In this document: piece by piece, positions 36,461 to 45,200 of the stretch
Layout of the letters: each line of letters starts with the position of its first letter
Numbering within the stretch: position 1 is the stretch's first letter
Assembly (NCBI GenBank): GCA_012038135.1
Contig: JAAVJQ010000004.1
Location: 62,001 to 126,000 of the forward strand
DNA from: Salinimicrobium nanhaiense
Lineage (GTDB): Bacteria; Bacteroidota; Bacteroidia; Flavobacteriales; Flavobacteriaceae
Length of the DNA stretch: 64,000 bases
Reading direction: 5' to 3'
The notes under the pieces: model-generated
What the model saw: the letters and a program-made list of their open reading frames with translations, nothing else
Told to the model about the DNA's origin: nothing
Database searches by the model: none
Program-made: the position numbers and the translations under genes

Positions 36461-37168
36461 ATGCCCTTTGTAAGACGAAAGACTGCAGGATGGATCAGGA
36501 AAGCCCATCGTTATCTGGGAATTTTCCTCGGATTGCAATTCCTCATGTGGACCATTAGCGGAATGTACTTTAGCTGGACAGACATTGATGAAATCCACGG
36601 CGACCATTTCAGAAAAGCCCATGTTCACCCTACTTCTTTTTCAGGCTTATCCGGGTTGTCTGAAATCGCTGCTGAAGAAGAGATACATTCCGTAGAACTT
36701 AGGGATATTGCCGGAGAACCATACTACTGGCTCAACGGGGAGAGGCTTATTCATGCCCGAAGCGGAAAAGAAAAGAAGGAGATCACGGAGGCTGAAGCGG
36801 TGCAAATTGCCGGGAAATATATGCAGGACACCTTGAAAATTTCAGGTGTTGAACGCATCACTTCCACAGGTGACCATCATGAATACAGGGGCGGGATGCT
36901 TCCTGCTTTTGCCATTTCCTATGCCGGTCCTAAAAATATAAAAGCTTATGTCTCTGCTTTAGACGGCACTTTTAGATCTGTTCGGTACAGGGACTGGCGC
37001 TGGTTTGACTTCTTGTGGATGACCCACACCATGGACTATGATACACGGGACGATTTTAATACCACCATTCTCCGGGCTTTTTCCCTGCTGGGACTTATTA
37101 CCGTACTGAGTGGATTTGTATTGTGGTTCATCTCTTCCCCCAGGATGATCAAACTTTTTGGGAGGTAA
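36461..37168 (+). CDS. PepSY-domain membrane protein
   Basis: The 235-residue product has membrane helices at about 18-38 (LGIFLGLQFLMWTISGMYFSW) and 205-225 with a periplasmic part between that contains a PepSY-like region (EAEAVQIAGKYMQD and following strands). WMTHTMDYDTRDDFN precedes the last helix. It resembles PepSY-TM proteins associated with siderophore or ferric reductase function; the role here is unknown. A possible -7 element TATACTTG lies at 36434-36441. Confidence 0.85.
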   Translation: MPFVRRKTAGWIRKAHRYLGIFLGLQFLMWTISGMYFSWTDIDEIHGDHFRKAHVHPTSFSGLSGLSEIAAEEEIHSVELRDIAGEPYYWLNGERLIHARSGKEKKEITEAEAVQIAGKYMQDTLKISGVERITSTGDHHEYRGGMLPAFAISYAGPKNIKAYVSALDGTFRSVRYRDWRWFDFLWMTHTMDYDTRDDFNTTILRAFSLLGLITVLSGFVLWFISSPRMIKLFGR

Positions 37169-37171
37169 ACT

Positions 37172-37477
37172 TTACTCCTCTTCCACTTTAATTTTGGTGG
37201 TGTAATATTTCCTGATATGCCTTCGCACGTAAAGGAATCTTGCGAGGCCTATGATAAAAATTATGGGAGCAATGGCTAGCAGGAAGATCCCCAGATCGAT
37301 CATGTCCTGCAGGGCTTCAACCCTCAATATTGCCACTCCCGAACTCAGCACAACAATAAAGGTGCGAAGGTAAGCAAGGAAAGTCCTTTCGTTAGCCATG
37401 CGGGTGCGGTCCATCGCCAACCAGTCACGGGTGATGAGATCTTCCTTTACTTTTTTTACCTGATTACTTTTCCGCAA
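37172..37477 (-). CDS. DUF202 family inner-membrane protein
   Basis: The 101-residue product has the DUF202 pattern DWLAMDRTRMANERTFLAYLRTF in front of two membrane helices. It overlaps the rhodanese gene upstream by 14 bases and so is its operon partner. The function is unknown. Confidence 0.9.
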   Translation of the reverse strand: MRKSNQVKKVKEDLITRDWLAMDRTRMANERTFLAYLRTFIVVLSSGVAILRVEALQDMIDLGIFLLAIAPIIFIIGLARFLYVRRHIRKYYTTKIKVEEE

Positions 37478-37841
37478 AATCTTTCCAGGCCTTGTAGCCT
37501 CCTTTTAAGTCTATGATCTGTTTAAATCCCATTTCAGAAAGTTGGGCTGCAGCCTTTGCACTACGGTTTCCACTGCGGCAATAAAGATATACAGGTTCTT
37601 CTTTATCAAACTTTTCCATGTTTTTCAGGAAATCATCTGCAAGAAAATCGATATTCTCTGCTCCTTCTATTGAACCTGCCTTATATTCTTCGGGAGTTCT
37701 AACATCTATAAATTGAATGGAATCTTTGCTTATTACCTGTTTATAATCCGCAGGCTCCAGGACCATTATTTCAGGTGTTTCCTGAGCAAAGACAGGAAGA
37801 TGTATTAGTGAAAGGAGAAAAACGAACATTAGATTTTTCAT
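37464..37841 (-). CDS. Periplasmic single-domain rhodanese
   Basis: The 125-residue product has a signal peptide (1-19, cleavage in VFAQ) and one rhodanese domain with IQFIDVRTPEEYKAGSIEGA and the active-site loop YLYCRSGNRSAKAA (Cys88). It should act as a sulfur or persulfide transferase in the periplasm. Overlaps the DUF202 gene. Confidence 0.92.
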   Translation of the reverse strand: MKNLMFVFLLSLIHLPVFAQETPEIMVLEPADYKQVISKDSIQFIDVRTPEEYKAGSIEGAENIDFLADDFLKNMEKFDKEEPVYLYCRSGNRSAKAAAQLSEMGFKQIIDLKGGYKAWKDFAEK

Positions 37842-37891
37842 ATTTTAAAAGGTATTAATTCTTAAGGCTTTAAGCAAAATCCGCACCACAC

Positions 37892-38542
37892 TTACAATTG
37901 CACATGATTGTAGATCGCCATATAGTGGCAGTAGCTTCCTAGAAGCACGAAAAAATGGAAAAGTGCATGGTTGAATTTGATCCTGCTAATACTGTAAAGG
38001 ATGGCTCCTATTGTGTAAGCCAGGCCTCCGCCCATTAGCCAGTATAATCCTTCTGAAGAAAGATTTTCATTCAAAGGTTTTATGGCAAAAACGATCACCC
38101 ATCCCATGCCAACATAAAGCAAAGTGGACAGGACCTTGAACCTGCCCGTAAAAAATAGTTTAAGAACAGTGCCAATAAGGGCAATTCCCCAAACCACTGC
38201 AAGAATGATCCAACCGGTTTGACCCCGAAGTGTAACTAAGGCAAAGGGAGTATAGGTGCCGGCAATAAGGATGAAGATCGCTATATGATCAAAGACCTTA
38301 AAGATAAAGCGCTTGCGTAGATCCCGGGTGCTGTGGTAAAGTGTGGAAGCGGAATATAACAGGATGAGGGAAGTTCCAAAAATAACATAGCTGATCAATA
38401 ATTTACTGCTGTCAAATTTTAAAGCTTTTAAAATGAGCAAAAATAATCCCACTACACTTAAAGCCAATCCCACTGCATGGGTAATAATATTCAGCTTCTC
38501 CTCCCCTGGAGGGTAAAATTTGATCTTTAAAGGTTTTTTCAT
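37892..38542 (-). CDS. Hemolysin III / PAQR-family membrane protein
   Basis: The 216-residue product has seven hydrophobic helices and the family motifs NIITHAVGLALSVVG near the N-terminus, ASTLYHSTRDLRKRFIFKVFDHIAIFILIAGTYTPF in the middle and a C-terminal NHALFHFFVLLGSYCHYMAIY with the zinc-binding His residues. The actual role (a hydrolase-type PAQR) is unknown. Confidence 0.93.
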   Translation of the reverse strand: MKKPLKIKFYPPGEEKLNIITHAVGLALSVVGLFLLILKALKFDSSKLLISYVIFGTSLILLYSASTLYHSTRDLRKRFIFKVFDHIAIFILIAGTYTPFALVTLRGQTGWIILAVVWGIALIGTVLKLFFTGRFKVLSTLLYVGMGWVIVFAIKPLNENLSSEGLYWLMGGGLAYTIGAILYSISRIKFNHALFHFFVLLGSYCHYMAIYNHVQL

Positions 38543-38763
38543 CTGATTGATTCCCTACAAAAGTACCGGGATAAAGCAACTAATTCAAAAAAAATAAAGA
38601 ATATAATGTAGGAATTAACTTTCAATAGTATTGTCAAAATCTCACTTAATCCGTTAATCTTCACTATTTTTTAGTTTAAGAACCAAAAATTTTGTCAAAA
38701 AACTTGCTGAATAAAATTATTCGCTTACATTAGCTGCCTTAGGAACAATTTCTTAATCCATTT

Positions 38764-39108
38764 ATGGAGCTACTTATCGCCCTTATTTCTGTCGAGATCA
38801 TAGCCTCAAAATTTCTGGCTTCTTATATTTCATCTTATCGTCCTGAAGGCCCTTTCGAAGAAAAGAATCCCTTGCTCCGGCTTTTGCTGAACAAGTTGAA
38901 CATAGCTCATGATGAATGGCTTTCCTTCTTCTGTACGATCCTGGCAGTAGTAACTTCTCTTTACCTGCTCAATTCTTTATATACAGGACCGGCTTACCAG
39001 TTCCTTTTCGTACTCACAGGATTCTATACAACTATTTTAAATCTGGGGGCCGCCCACAGCAGCTACTTTAGAAGAACCAATTTTATCACCCGAAGACTTT
39101 TAAGATAA
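38764..39108 (+). CDS. Small membrane protein of unknown function
   Basis: The 114-residue product has an N-terminal hydrophobic segment (2-18), a loop with YRPEGPFEEKNPLLRLL and two helices (about 55-72 and 78-100), ending in RRTNFITRRLLR. No family was recognised. The 221 bases upstream are A/T-rich and hold no clear gene. Confidence 0.7.
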   Translation: MELLIALISVEIIASKFLASYISSYRPEGPFEEKNPLLRLLLNKLNIAHDEWLSFFCTILAVVTSLYLLNSLYTGPAYQFLFVLTGFYTTILNLGAAHSSYFRRTNFITRRLLR

Positions 39109-39176
39109 CAATTAAAGATTTTCCCCTATTGGCATTGAACCATAAACTGTAGTAACTTCATTTTAGACTAAAAGTT

Positions 39177-39347
39177 ATGAAAACCTACCATGGTCGCGAC
39201 GCCGGCTATGATTGGGATGGCGTCATATGAAGGAATTCTGATGAAGAAGTAATGGGACAGGCCGCTCAACATGCCCGGGATGTACACGGAGTAGAAGCCA
39301 CTCCCGAAATGTCTGCTCAACTAAAAAATATCATCCGCGAGGAATAG
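39177..39347 (+). pseudogene. DUF1059 gene interrupted by an in-frame TGA
   Basis: The frame reads MKTYHGRDAGYDWDGVI, then TGA (39228-39230), then RNSDEEVMGQAAQHARDVHG and a tail ending in NIIREE before TAG. Both parts match the DUF1059 small-protein pattern, in one frame with no shift. The two cysteines usual in this family (in KCRD and DCD contexts) are Gly and Trp here, each one base from a Cys codon, so the gene looks degenerate beyond the nonsense codon. The remaining reading frame is otherwise clean. Confidence 0.75.
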
Positions 39348-39488
39348 GTTTATTTTTTGGCATTTTTGGAAGCCTCAGCAAAAATTTGCTCCGGGGGCTG
39401 CCTTAGTATGTTTCTCCTTGAGTTAAAATTTCTACTTAACAACTACTCCTTTTAAGTCTTTTCAAACTTTTTCCTCATATTTGAGGGT

Positions 39489-40859
39489 ATGAATATTTCC
39501 CGGCTCATCGAATCTGGTTTCAGGCGACTTATTCCCTCCCCTTTTACCCTTGCGGTCCTGCTAACACTTTTAACCATGGCGTTAGCTTTCTTCTTTACCG
39601 GAAATTCAGGTTTTTCAGGGGTAGTAAATATTCTGGATTACTGGCAAACGGGAATGTGGGATCCTGCCCTGCTGGTCTTTGCTGTACAAATGATGCTCAT
39701 CCTGGTGTTGGGTCATATCCTGGTGCTCAGCAAGCCGGTAGCTAAAATCACCTCCCGCCTAACTTCTATCGTTAAAGGAAATACCAGTGCTGTCCTGATC
39801 GTTTCAATCTCTACGATGATGGTAGCCTTTTTTAACTGGGGCCTCGGATTGATCTTTGGAGCCATTATGGCCAGAAAGGTTGCTGAAGCTGCAAAAGAAA
39901 GAGATTTCGAGATAAATTATCCCCTCATTGGTGCGGCAGGTTATTCCGGACTAATGGTGTGGCATGGAGGAATAAGCGGAAGCGCCCCTTTAAAAGCTGC
40001 TGAAAAAGGGCATCTTCAAAGTCTATTTTCCGGAACCGGAAACGTGGATATTGCTGCACAGCTTCCGGAGTATATTTCTACTGAAACAACCATCTTTTCG
40101 TCATGGAATTTGATCATCTTTGCCATTCTACTCCTCGTAATCCCTTCAATTTTATATATAATTTCCAAAGTCACAAAGACTGAAAAAGTCAATCTTCCGA
40201 AGGAAAAAGAACTAAAAACCACTAAAGTAATTTCCGGAGCAGAAAAACTTGATCATTCTCCCCTGCTAAAAATAATTTTTGGATTGCTCTTAATAGCTGC
40301 CTTTTTTGCAAGCTATTATGGCAATCTGATCGAAGGAAATCTTACTCCTAATATGCTCAATTTTCTTATGCTGGGGTTTTGTATCCTTATGCACAGATCT
40401 TTTGTTTCTTTTGTAAATGCTCTGGACGAGGCAATAGTGGGAGCGGGAGCGATATTGATCCAGTTTCCGCTTTATTTTGGGGTCATGGGGATCATGAGAG
40501 AAACGGGAATGGTCAATGAGATCGCAATGTTTTTTGCCGGAATAGCTTCAGAAGTAAGCCTGCCGGTTTATACGTTTTTTAGTGCCGGCCTGGTCAATAT
40601 TTTTGTTCCCAGCGGTGGCGGTCAATGGGCAGTGCAGGGACCCGTGGTCATTGAGAGTGCACTACAACTGGGAGTGCCGCTTAGCAAAGCAATTATGGCC
40701 TTTGCCTATGGAGACCAGATCACAAACATGCTACAGCCTTTCTGGGCATTACCGCTGTTGGCCATTACCGGACTTAAAGCCAGGGAAATCTTACCTTACA
40801 CGCTGCTTCTCATGCTTGGAGGTATAGCAATTTTCATCACTGCCCTTTTCCTGATCTAA
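39489..40859 (+). CDS. Short-chain fatty acid transporter, AtoE family
   Basis: The 456-residue membrane protein has about 10-12 helices and AtoE features: FRRLIPSPFTLAVLLTLLT near the N-terminus, NWGLGLIFGAIMARKVAE, GYSGLMVWHGGISGSAPL, FVPSGGGQWAVQGPVV and AFAYGDQITNMLQPFWALPLL. It is expected to import butyrate or acetoacetate-type acids. It ends 23 bases before the convergent hemerythrin gene. Confidence 0.93.
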   Translation: MNISRLIESGFRRLIPSPFTLAVLLTLLTMALAFFFTGNSGFSGVVNILDYWQTGMWDPALLVFAVQMMLILVLGHILVLSKPVAKITSRLTSIVKGNTSAVLIVSISTMMVAFFNWGLGLIFGAIMARKVAEAAKERDFEINYPLIGAAGYSGLMVWHGGISGSAPLKAAEKGHLQSLFSGTGNVDIAAQLPEYISTETTIFSSWNLIIFAILLLVIPSILYIISKVTKTEKVNLPKEKELKTTKVISGAEKLDHSPLLKIIFGLLLIAAFFASYYGNLIEGNLTPNMLNFLMLGFCILMHRSFVSFVNALDEAIVGAGAILIQFPLYFGVMGIMRETGMVNEIAMFFAGIASEVSLPVYTFFSAGLVNIFVPSGGGQWAVQGPVVIESALQLGVPLSKAIMAFAYGDQITNMLQPFWALPLLAITGLKAREILPYTLLLMLGGIAIFITALFLI

Positions 40860-40882
40860 CTACCTTCTGTTGCAGCAGTTTT

Positions 40883-41344
40883 CTAAGGAAGCCAAAACTT
40901 ATCCTGCCACTCATCTTCAGAAAAGCCGATCTTATCGTGGAGTTCTTCTATTCGGGCCAGATCTTCGGGAGTGGCATGTAATTCTATTTCTTTATAAAGA
41001 ACGCGCTCTTCAAACCTGATGTAAGTGCTTAGCTCTTCTTCCAGCAGATTCAAAACCCGCTCATTATCACAATCACAGCTGAGTAATTTGTTGATACGCC
41101 TGTGATTCGCTAATGCCTTTTTTACTCTCACATTATTTCCTAAAAGGGGAAAAATATGCTGCTCTTCAAGCTTAAAATGCACATCCAGGTATTCCTGTTT
41201 GAACCAATCTGTATAGCGTCTTATCCTGTGTTTTTCAACATTTTTTCTCAGGCCGATCCTTATATTCTCACACACCTGAAGTACCTGCCGGTGCTCCAGA
41301 GAGATGGTTTGTAGTGCTTCTGTTTCAATAGGTGTCGATCTCAT
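40883..41344 (-). CDS. Hemerythrin-domain protein, second copy, one ligand changed
   Basis: From ATG 41344 the product has 153 residues; an upstream extension overlapping the preceding gene is rejected. It is a four-helix bundle related to the first copy. Candidate di-iron ligands His18, His56, Glu60, His81 and Glu112 are kept, but the His of the last helix is Tyr108 (TYIRFEERVL versus AHIRFEERIL in the first copy). Cys-rich CDCD (90-93) lies between helices. It starts 10 bases after the first copy stops, so the two are co-transcribed. Confidence 0.85.
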   Translation of the reverse strand: MRSTPIETEALQTISLEHRQVLQVCENIRIGLRKNVEKHRIRRYTDWFKQEYLDVHFKLEEQHIFPLLGNNVRVKKALANHRRINKLLSCDCDNERVLNLLEEELSTYIRFEERVLYKEIELHATPEDLARIEELHDKIGFSEDEWQDKFWLP

Positions 41345-41354
41345 GCTTGTCAAA

Positions 41355-41834
41355 TTATTTCTTTTTTGGCTCCCAAAAATGGTCATCCCAGGCGTCATCT
41401 GAAAAAGGTACAGCATGGTGCTTCTTCTCGATCTCCTCAAATTCTTTTGGGGAAGCAATTTTTTGCACCTCATTGAACAAAATTCTTTCTTCAAATCTAA
41501 TGTGTGCATCCAGTTCCTCTTCGATCAAACTTAGCGCCTTGCGAAAATCAGACTCCTTATCGAACAGCCTTCGCAACCGGCGGTGTTCTGCCAGGGCTTT
41601 CTTTACAAGAGGATCTTCCTCTTCCAGAACAGGAAACACAAATTCTTCTTCGGCTTCAAAATGAGGGTACAGGTATTTATCTTTAAACCAGTCGGTATAG
41701 TTCTTCATGCGTTGTGGTTCCACCTTAAATTTGATGCCCTGTCTTATCTTCCAGCACAATAAAAGCCCGTGATGATGATCCCGGCTCAACGGCTTAAGAG
41801 CTTCATGGCGTTTAATAGGTTTTTTCTTTTCCAT
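41355..41834 (-). CDS. Hemerythrin-domain protein, first copy
   Basis: The 159-residue product has the HHE-type four-helix bundle. Likely iron ligands are in RDHHHG (His20-22), PHFEAEEEFVFP (His58, Glu62), EHRRL (His84) and AHIRFEER (His111, Glu115). Proteins of this kind bind O2 or NO or protect Fe-S clusters. The gene follows a 39-aa CxxC frame by 14 bases and precedes the second copy. Confidence 0.92.
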   Translation of the reverse strand: MEKKKPIKRHEALKPLSRDHHHGLLLCWKIRQGIKFKVEPQRMKNYTDWFKDKYLYPHFEAEEEFVFPVLEEEDPLVKKALAEHRRLRRLFDKESDFRKALSLIEEELDAHIRFEERILFNEVQKIASPKEFEEIEKKHHAVPFSDDAWDDHFWEPKKK

Positions 41835-41848
41835 AGATAGGTTAGAGT

Positions 41849-41968
41849 TCAGATTTTATTATTGCCAGATTCATTTCTCAGGTCTCCACATAGATTGCAG
41901 ATCTTAATAGGTTCGAAAGAAGCTCCGGAAGCTGCTTCAGTAGATGTATTGTTATCTTGTTCTGACAT
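41849..41968 (-). CDS. 39-residue protein with a CxxC motif, first gene of the hemerythrin operon
   Basis: ATG 41968 to TGA 41849 encodes MSEQDNNTSTEAASGASFEP followed by a single CNLCG (zinc-ribbon or rubredoxin-knuckle-like) and a polar tail. It lies directly behind the operator-promoter (41977-42004) and 14 bases before the first hemerythrin gene. Its position as first frame of the mRNA and its motif make it a credible small protein, possibly a leader of regulatory use. Confidence 0.6.
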   Translation of the reverse strand: MSEQDNNTSTEAASGASFEPIKICNLCGDLRNESGNNKI

Positions 41969-41976
41969 ATAAAGTA

Positions 41977-42004
41977 GCAATTAGGACAAATATATCCTAA
42001 TTGC
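41977..42004 (-). promoter_or_regulatory. Palindromic operator framing the -7 element of the hemerythrin operon
   Basis: On the minus strand the sequence is GCAATTAGGA, then TATATTTG, then TCCTAATTGC: perfect 10-bp arms around a spacer that is itself a -7 element (TAnnTTTG). The element ends 18 bases before the 39-aa start codon. A repressor bound here would cover the -7 box exactly. An Rrf2-type (NsrR-like) or other NO/redox regulator is the likely partner. Confidence 0.75.
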
Positions 42005-42156
42005 GCCTCCCGGTTTATGAGGTAAATCATATATCTAAACCGACAGAAAAAAACTGGTTTTCATAAAGTAAGGATTAATGCTGATCTTTAGGTATCGAAG
42101 CTGAAATTCCTTCAGAAGGAAAAAACGCAAACAAGATCCTGTAGCTCCTAAAAAGA

Positions 42157-42194
42157 AATTAGGCGAAAGATACTGTGAAATCCTTCGCCTAATT
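42157..42194 (-). terminator. Terminator-like hairpin after the histidine kinase gene
   Basis: Perfect 11-bp inverted repeat AATTAGGCGAA / TTCGCCTAATT with a 16-base loop; on the minus strand a T-rich tail follows. It lies 46 bases past the kinase stop. Confidence 0.6.
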
Positions 42195-42239
42195 CAGATA
42201 ATTATTTTGGCAACAGCCGTTAACTTAAGGCCAACCCTG

Positions 42240-45200
42240 CTAATTTTGATATAACCACAAATGCATCAGGCTAATGAGTTTATTGATATTTACAGGTTTT
42301 GTGAGGTAATCATTAGCCCCGGCCTCCAGACTTTTTGCTTTATCCTCGGGCATTGCCTTAGCGGTCAAAGAAATAATGGGTAAATTTTCATAAGCTTCAT
42401 TATCCCTTATTTTTGTTGTTGCCTCATAGCCATCCATGACCGGCATCATCACATCCATCAACACAATATCAATATCCTTTTCCTGCTCAATTTTTTCAAT
42501 GGCTACTTTCCCGTTATCTGCAAATACCACTTTCATACCCGAATCTATAAGGGTTTTTGAAAGTGCATAGGAGTTTCGTTCATCATCATCTACCAACAGC
42601 ACCTTTTTCCCTTTCAGAAGATTTTTTGGATCATGTAGTTCAGACAATATCTTTTTCTGTCGGGAAGAAAGCCTTCCCTCTTCGCTGTGTAACATCAGGG
42701 AAACTTCATCTAAAAGTTGCTCGGGAGAAGCAGCCGCTTTTATCAAGCGTCTGTCTTTAAAACTATGCAGCATTTTTGCATCTTTTTTCGAAAGTTCCTT
42801 GCCTGAAAATACCACCACGGGCACATGATCTTCTTTCTTAAAAGAATCCATTTTTTTCAGGAGCTCCAGGCCGGCGAGGTCCGGAAGGTTTGGATTGAGG
42901 ATAATACAGTCAAAACTTTCAGACTTCAGCTGTGAGAGGCCATCCTTTCCTGTAGCAGCTATAGAAACAGCCATCTCCTTACCCTCTAAAACGCTTTTTA
43001 TTTTATGCTGTGATTCCTCTTCTCCTTCTATGATCAACACCCTTCTTTTAGCGGAAGATTGTATTTGTTTGATCTTCTGAAGTGCATTTTCAAGATCCTT
43101 GAATGGTACCGGCTTTAAATTAAAGCCTATTGCTCCCCTGCCAAGTGCTTCACGTCTTACATCCTCATCTGCTAAAAAGAATACAGGAATATGCCTCGTC
43201 TTCATATTGAATTTAAGATGATCCAGGACTACCAAACCTTTCATATCCCGCAATTGTTCATCCAATAGAATCCCGTTCGGCTGAAATTGTTCGGCAAGCC
43301 TCAATCCCTCTTTCCCATCCATGGCAAAAAGAAATTTATAACCTTGTTTGTGGAGGATCCCTTTTACGATTTCAGCAAAGAAAACATCACCTCCTAAAAT
43401 AAGGATGGAAGCTTCTGAAGCCTTTATATGCTCCCTGTCATCGGCAAGAATCACTTCCTTGTTAACTGCCGATCCATTTTCAGCGGCATCCATTGCGTCT
43501 AAATTTCTCATTTTTGGAAATCCTGACTCGCTGTATGAGGACATTGCATCTTCCATTTCCTTTATTGGGGCGCTGGTAAGATCAACAGGAATGAAAACTT
43601 TAAAGACACTTCCTTTTCCTTCGGTGCTTTTGATATGGATCTCCCCTCCCAGTAATCTTGAAAGTTCTCTGGAGATGGTCAAGCCCAGGCCAGTCCCACC
43701 GTATTGACGGCTGGTTCCTCCTTCTGCCTGTTGGAAAGCCTCGAAGATCATCTTCCTCTTTGTTTCAGGAATACCAATTCCGGTATCTTTTACTGAAATC
43801 TCAATAACCTCTGAACCGGGTAAAGAAATTTCCTGGAATTTCTCACTTTCAGAAGGTTTACAGATCGAAACTTCTACTGAACCTTTTTCTGTGAATTTTA
43901 TCGCATTCGAAATAAGATTTTTTACGATCTGTTCTAAGCGCTGCCCATCTGTAATGATCTTTTTAGGTGCATTTGCTTTAGCCTGAATGGTAAACTTCAG
44001 CTTCTTGGATTTTGCCAGAGGCTTGAATTGATCTTTAAGATTATTGACCAGGTTCTCTACCGTTACTTCTTCGGGATGTATCTGGAGTTTTCCGGCTTCA
44101 ACTTTAGATAGGTCAAGAATGTCGTTAATAAGATTCAGCAAACTCAATCCGCCTTCATAGATGATACTGGCCGATTTTTGCTGGTCCTTATATAAGTTCC
44201 CTTTGCTGTTATCGCTCAGGTCTTTAGAAAGGATCAAGAGGCTATTAAGCGGCGTTCTCAATTCATGCGACATATTGGCCAGGAATTCCGACTTATACTT
44301 ACTGGCAAGTTCCAGTTCTTTCGCCTTACGTTCCACCTCAACCCTGCTGTACTGCAGATCTTCCTTCTGCATCTCAAGATCCTTCGTTTTAGACTCCAGA
44401 TCGTCGTTAGCCATTTGTAATTCCTTAGACTGAATCTTCAGCTTTTCCTGTTGTTTCAGAAGTTCTTCGGACTGACGCTGAGACTCTTCCAGCAGGTCTT
44501 TCATTTTCTCTCTATCCAGGGCAGAGTTTGTCGTAATCGCTATGTTCTCTCCTACAGAACGCATTAATTCAAGCTGATTGTCATTAAATGACTCAAATGA
44601 GCCAATTTCGATCACCCCTTTTACTTCCCCATCGATCATGAATGGTTGTACCAGAATGTGGCGGGGTTTTTCTTCTCCCAATCCTGAAGAAACACTGATA
44701 TAGTCCGATGGTATGCCCGAAATAATGATCACCTCCTTCTCCAAAGCAGCCTGTCCTACCAGTCCTTCTCCAAATTCAAAAGTGGTCTTAAGAGATTTGC
44801 GACGGGTAAAGGCGTAGGAGCCGGTCATCCTCAACTGTTTCCTGTCCTCATACCTTTCCGCCAGGTAAATAACACCCACCTGCCCGTCAAGATATTTCGT
44901 GAGATAAGAGATTATATTTTTAGAAAGGGTAAGTAGATCCTGTTCACCTCTCATCCTGTCGTTAAGGCCGGCCTGTCCTGTTTTGATCCAGGCTTCGTTC
45001 TCATTCTCTTCAGAAATGCGTTTCAGGTTTTCGGTCATGGAGTTTAGGGCAATCCCCAGTTGATCGGCCTCAGATCTCAGCGGCATCTCGATGGAGAAGT
45101 TACCTTCAGCAATAGTATTTGCCGCCTTTACAATAGTGGTAAAGGAATCCACCATCGCGTTGATGTTATTCTTAAGTTCCTGCACCTCCCCTTTAACTTC

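Noticed and set aside
39228..39230. Selenocysteine insertion at the in-frame TGA of the DUF1059 gene.
   Set aside because: No stable SECIS-like hairpin directly follows the TGA, the family does not carry Cys at this position, and no sel genes are in view.
40883..41509. 208-residue version of the second hemerythrin protein starting at 41509.
   Set aside because: The extra 55 residues are a frame-shifted reading of the first hemerythrin gene and lack family similarity; ATG 41344 is preferred.
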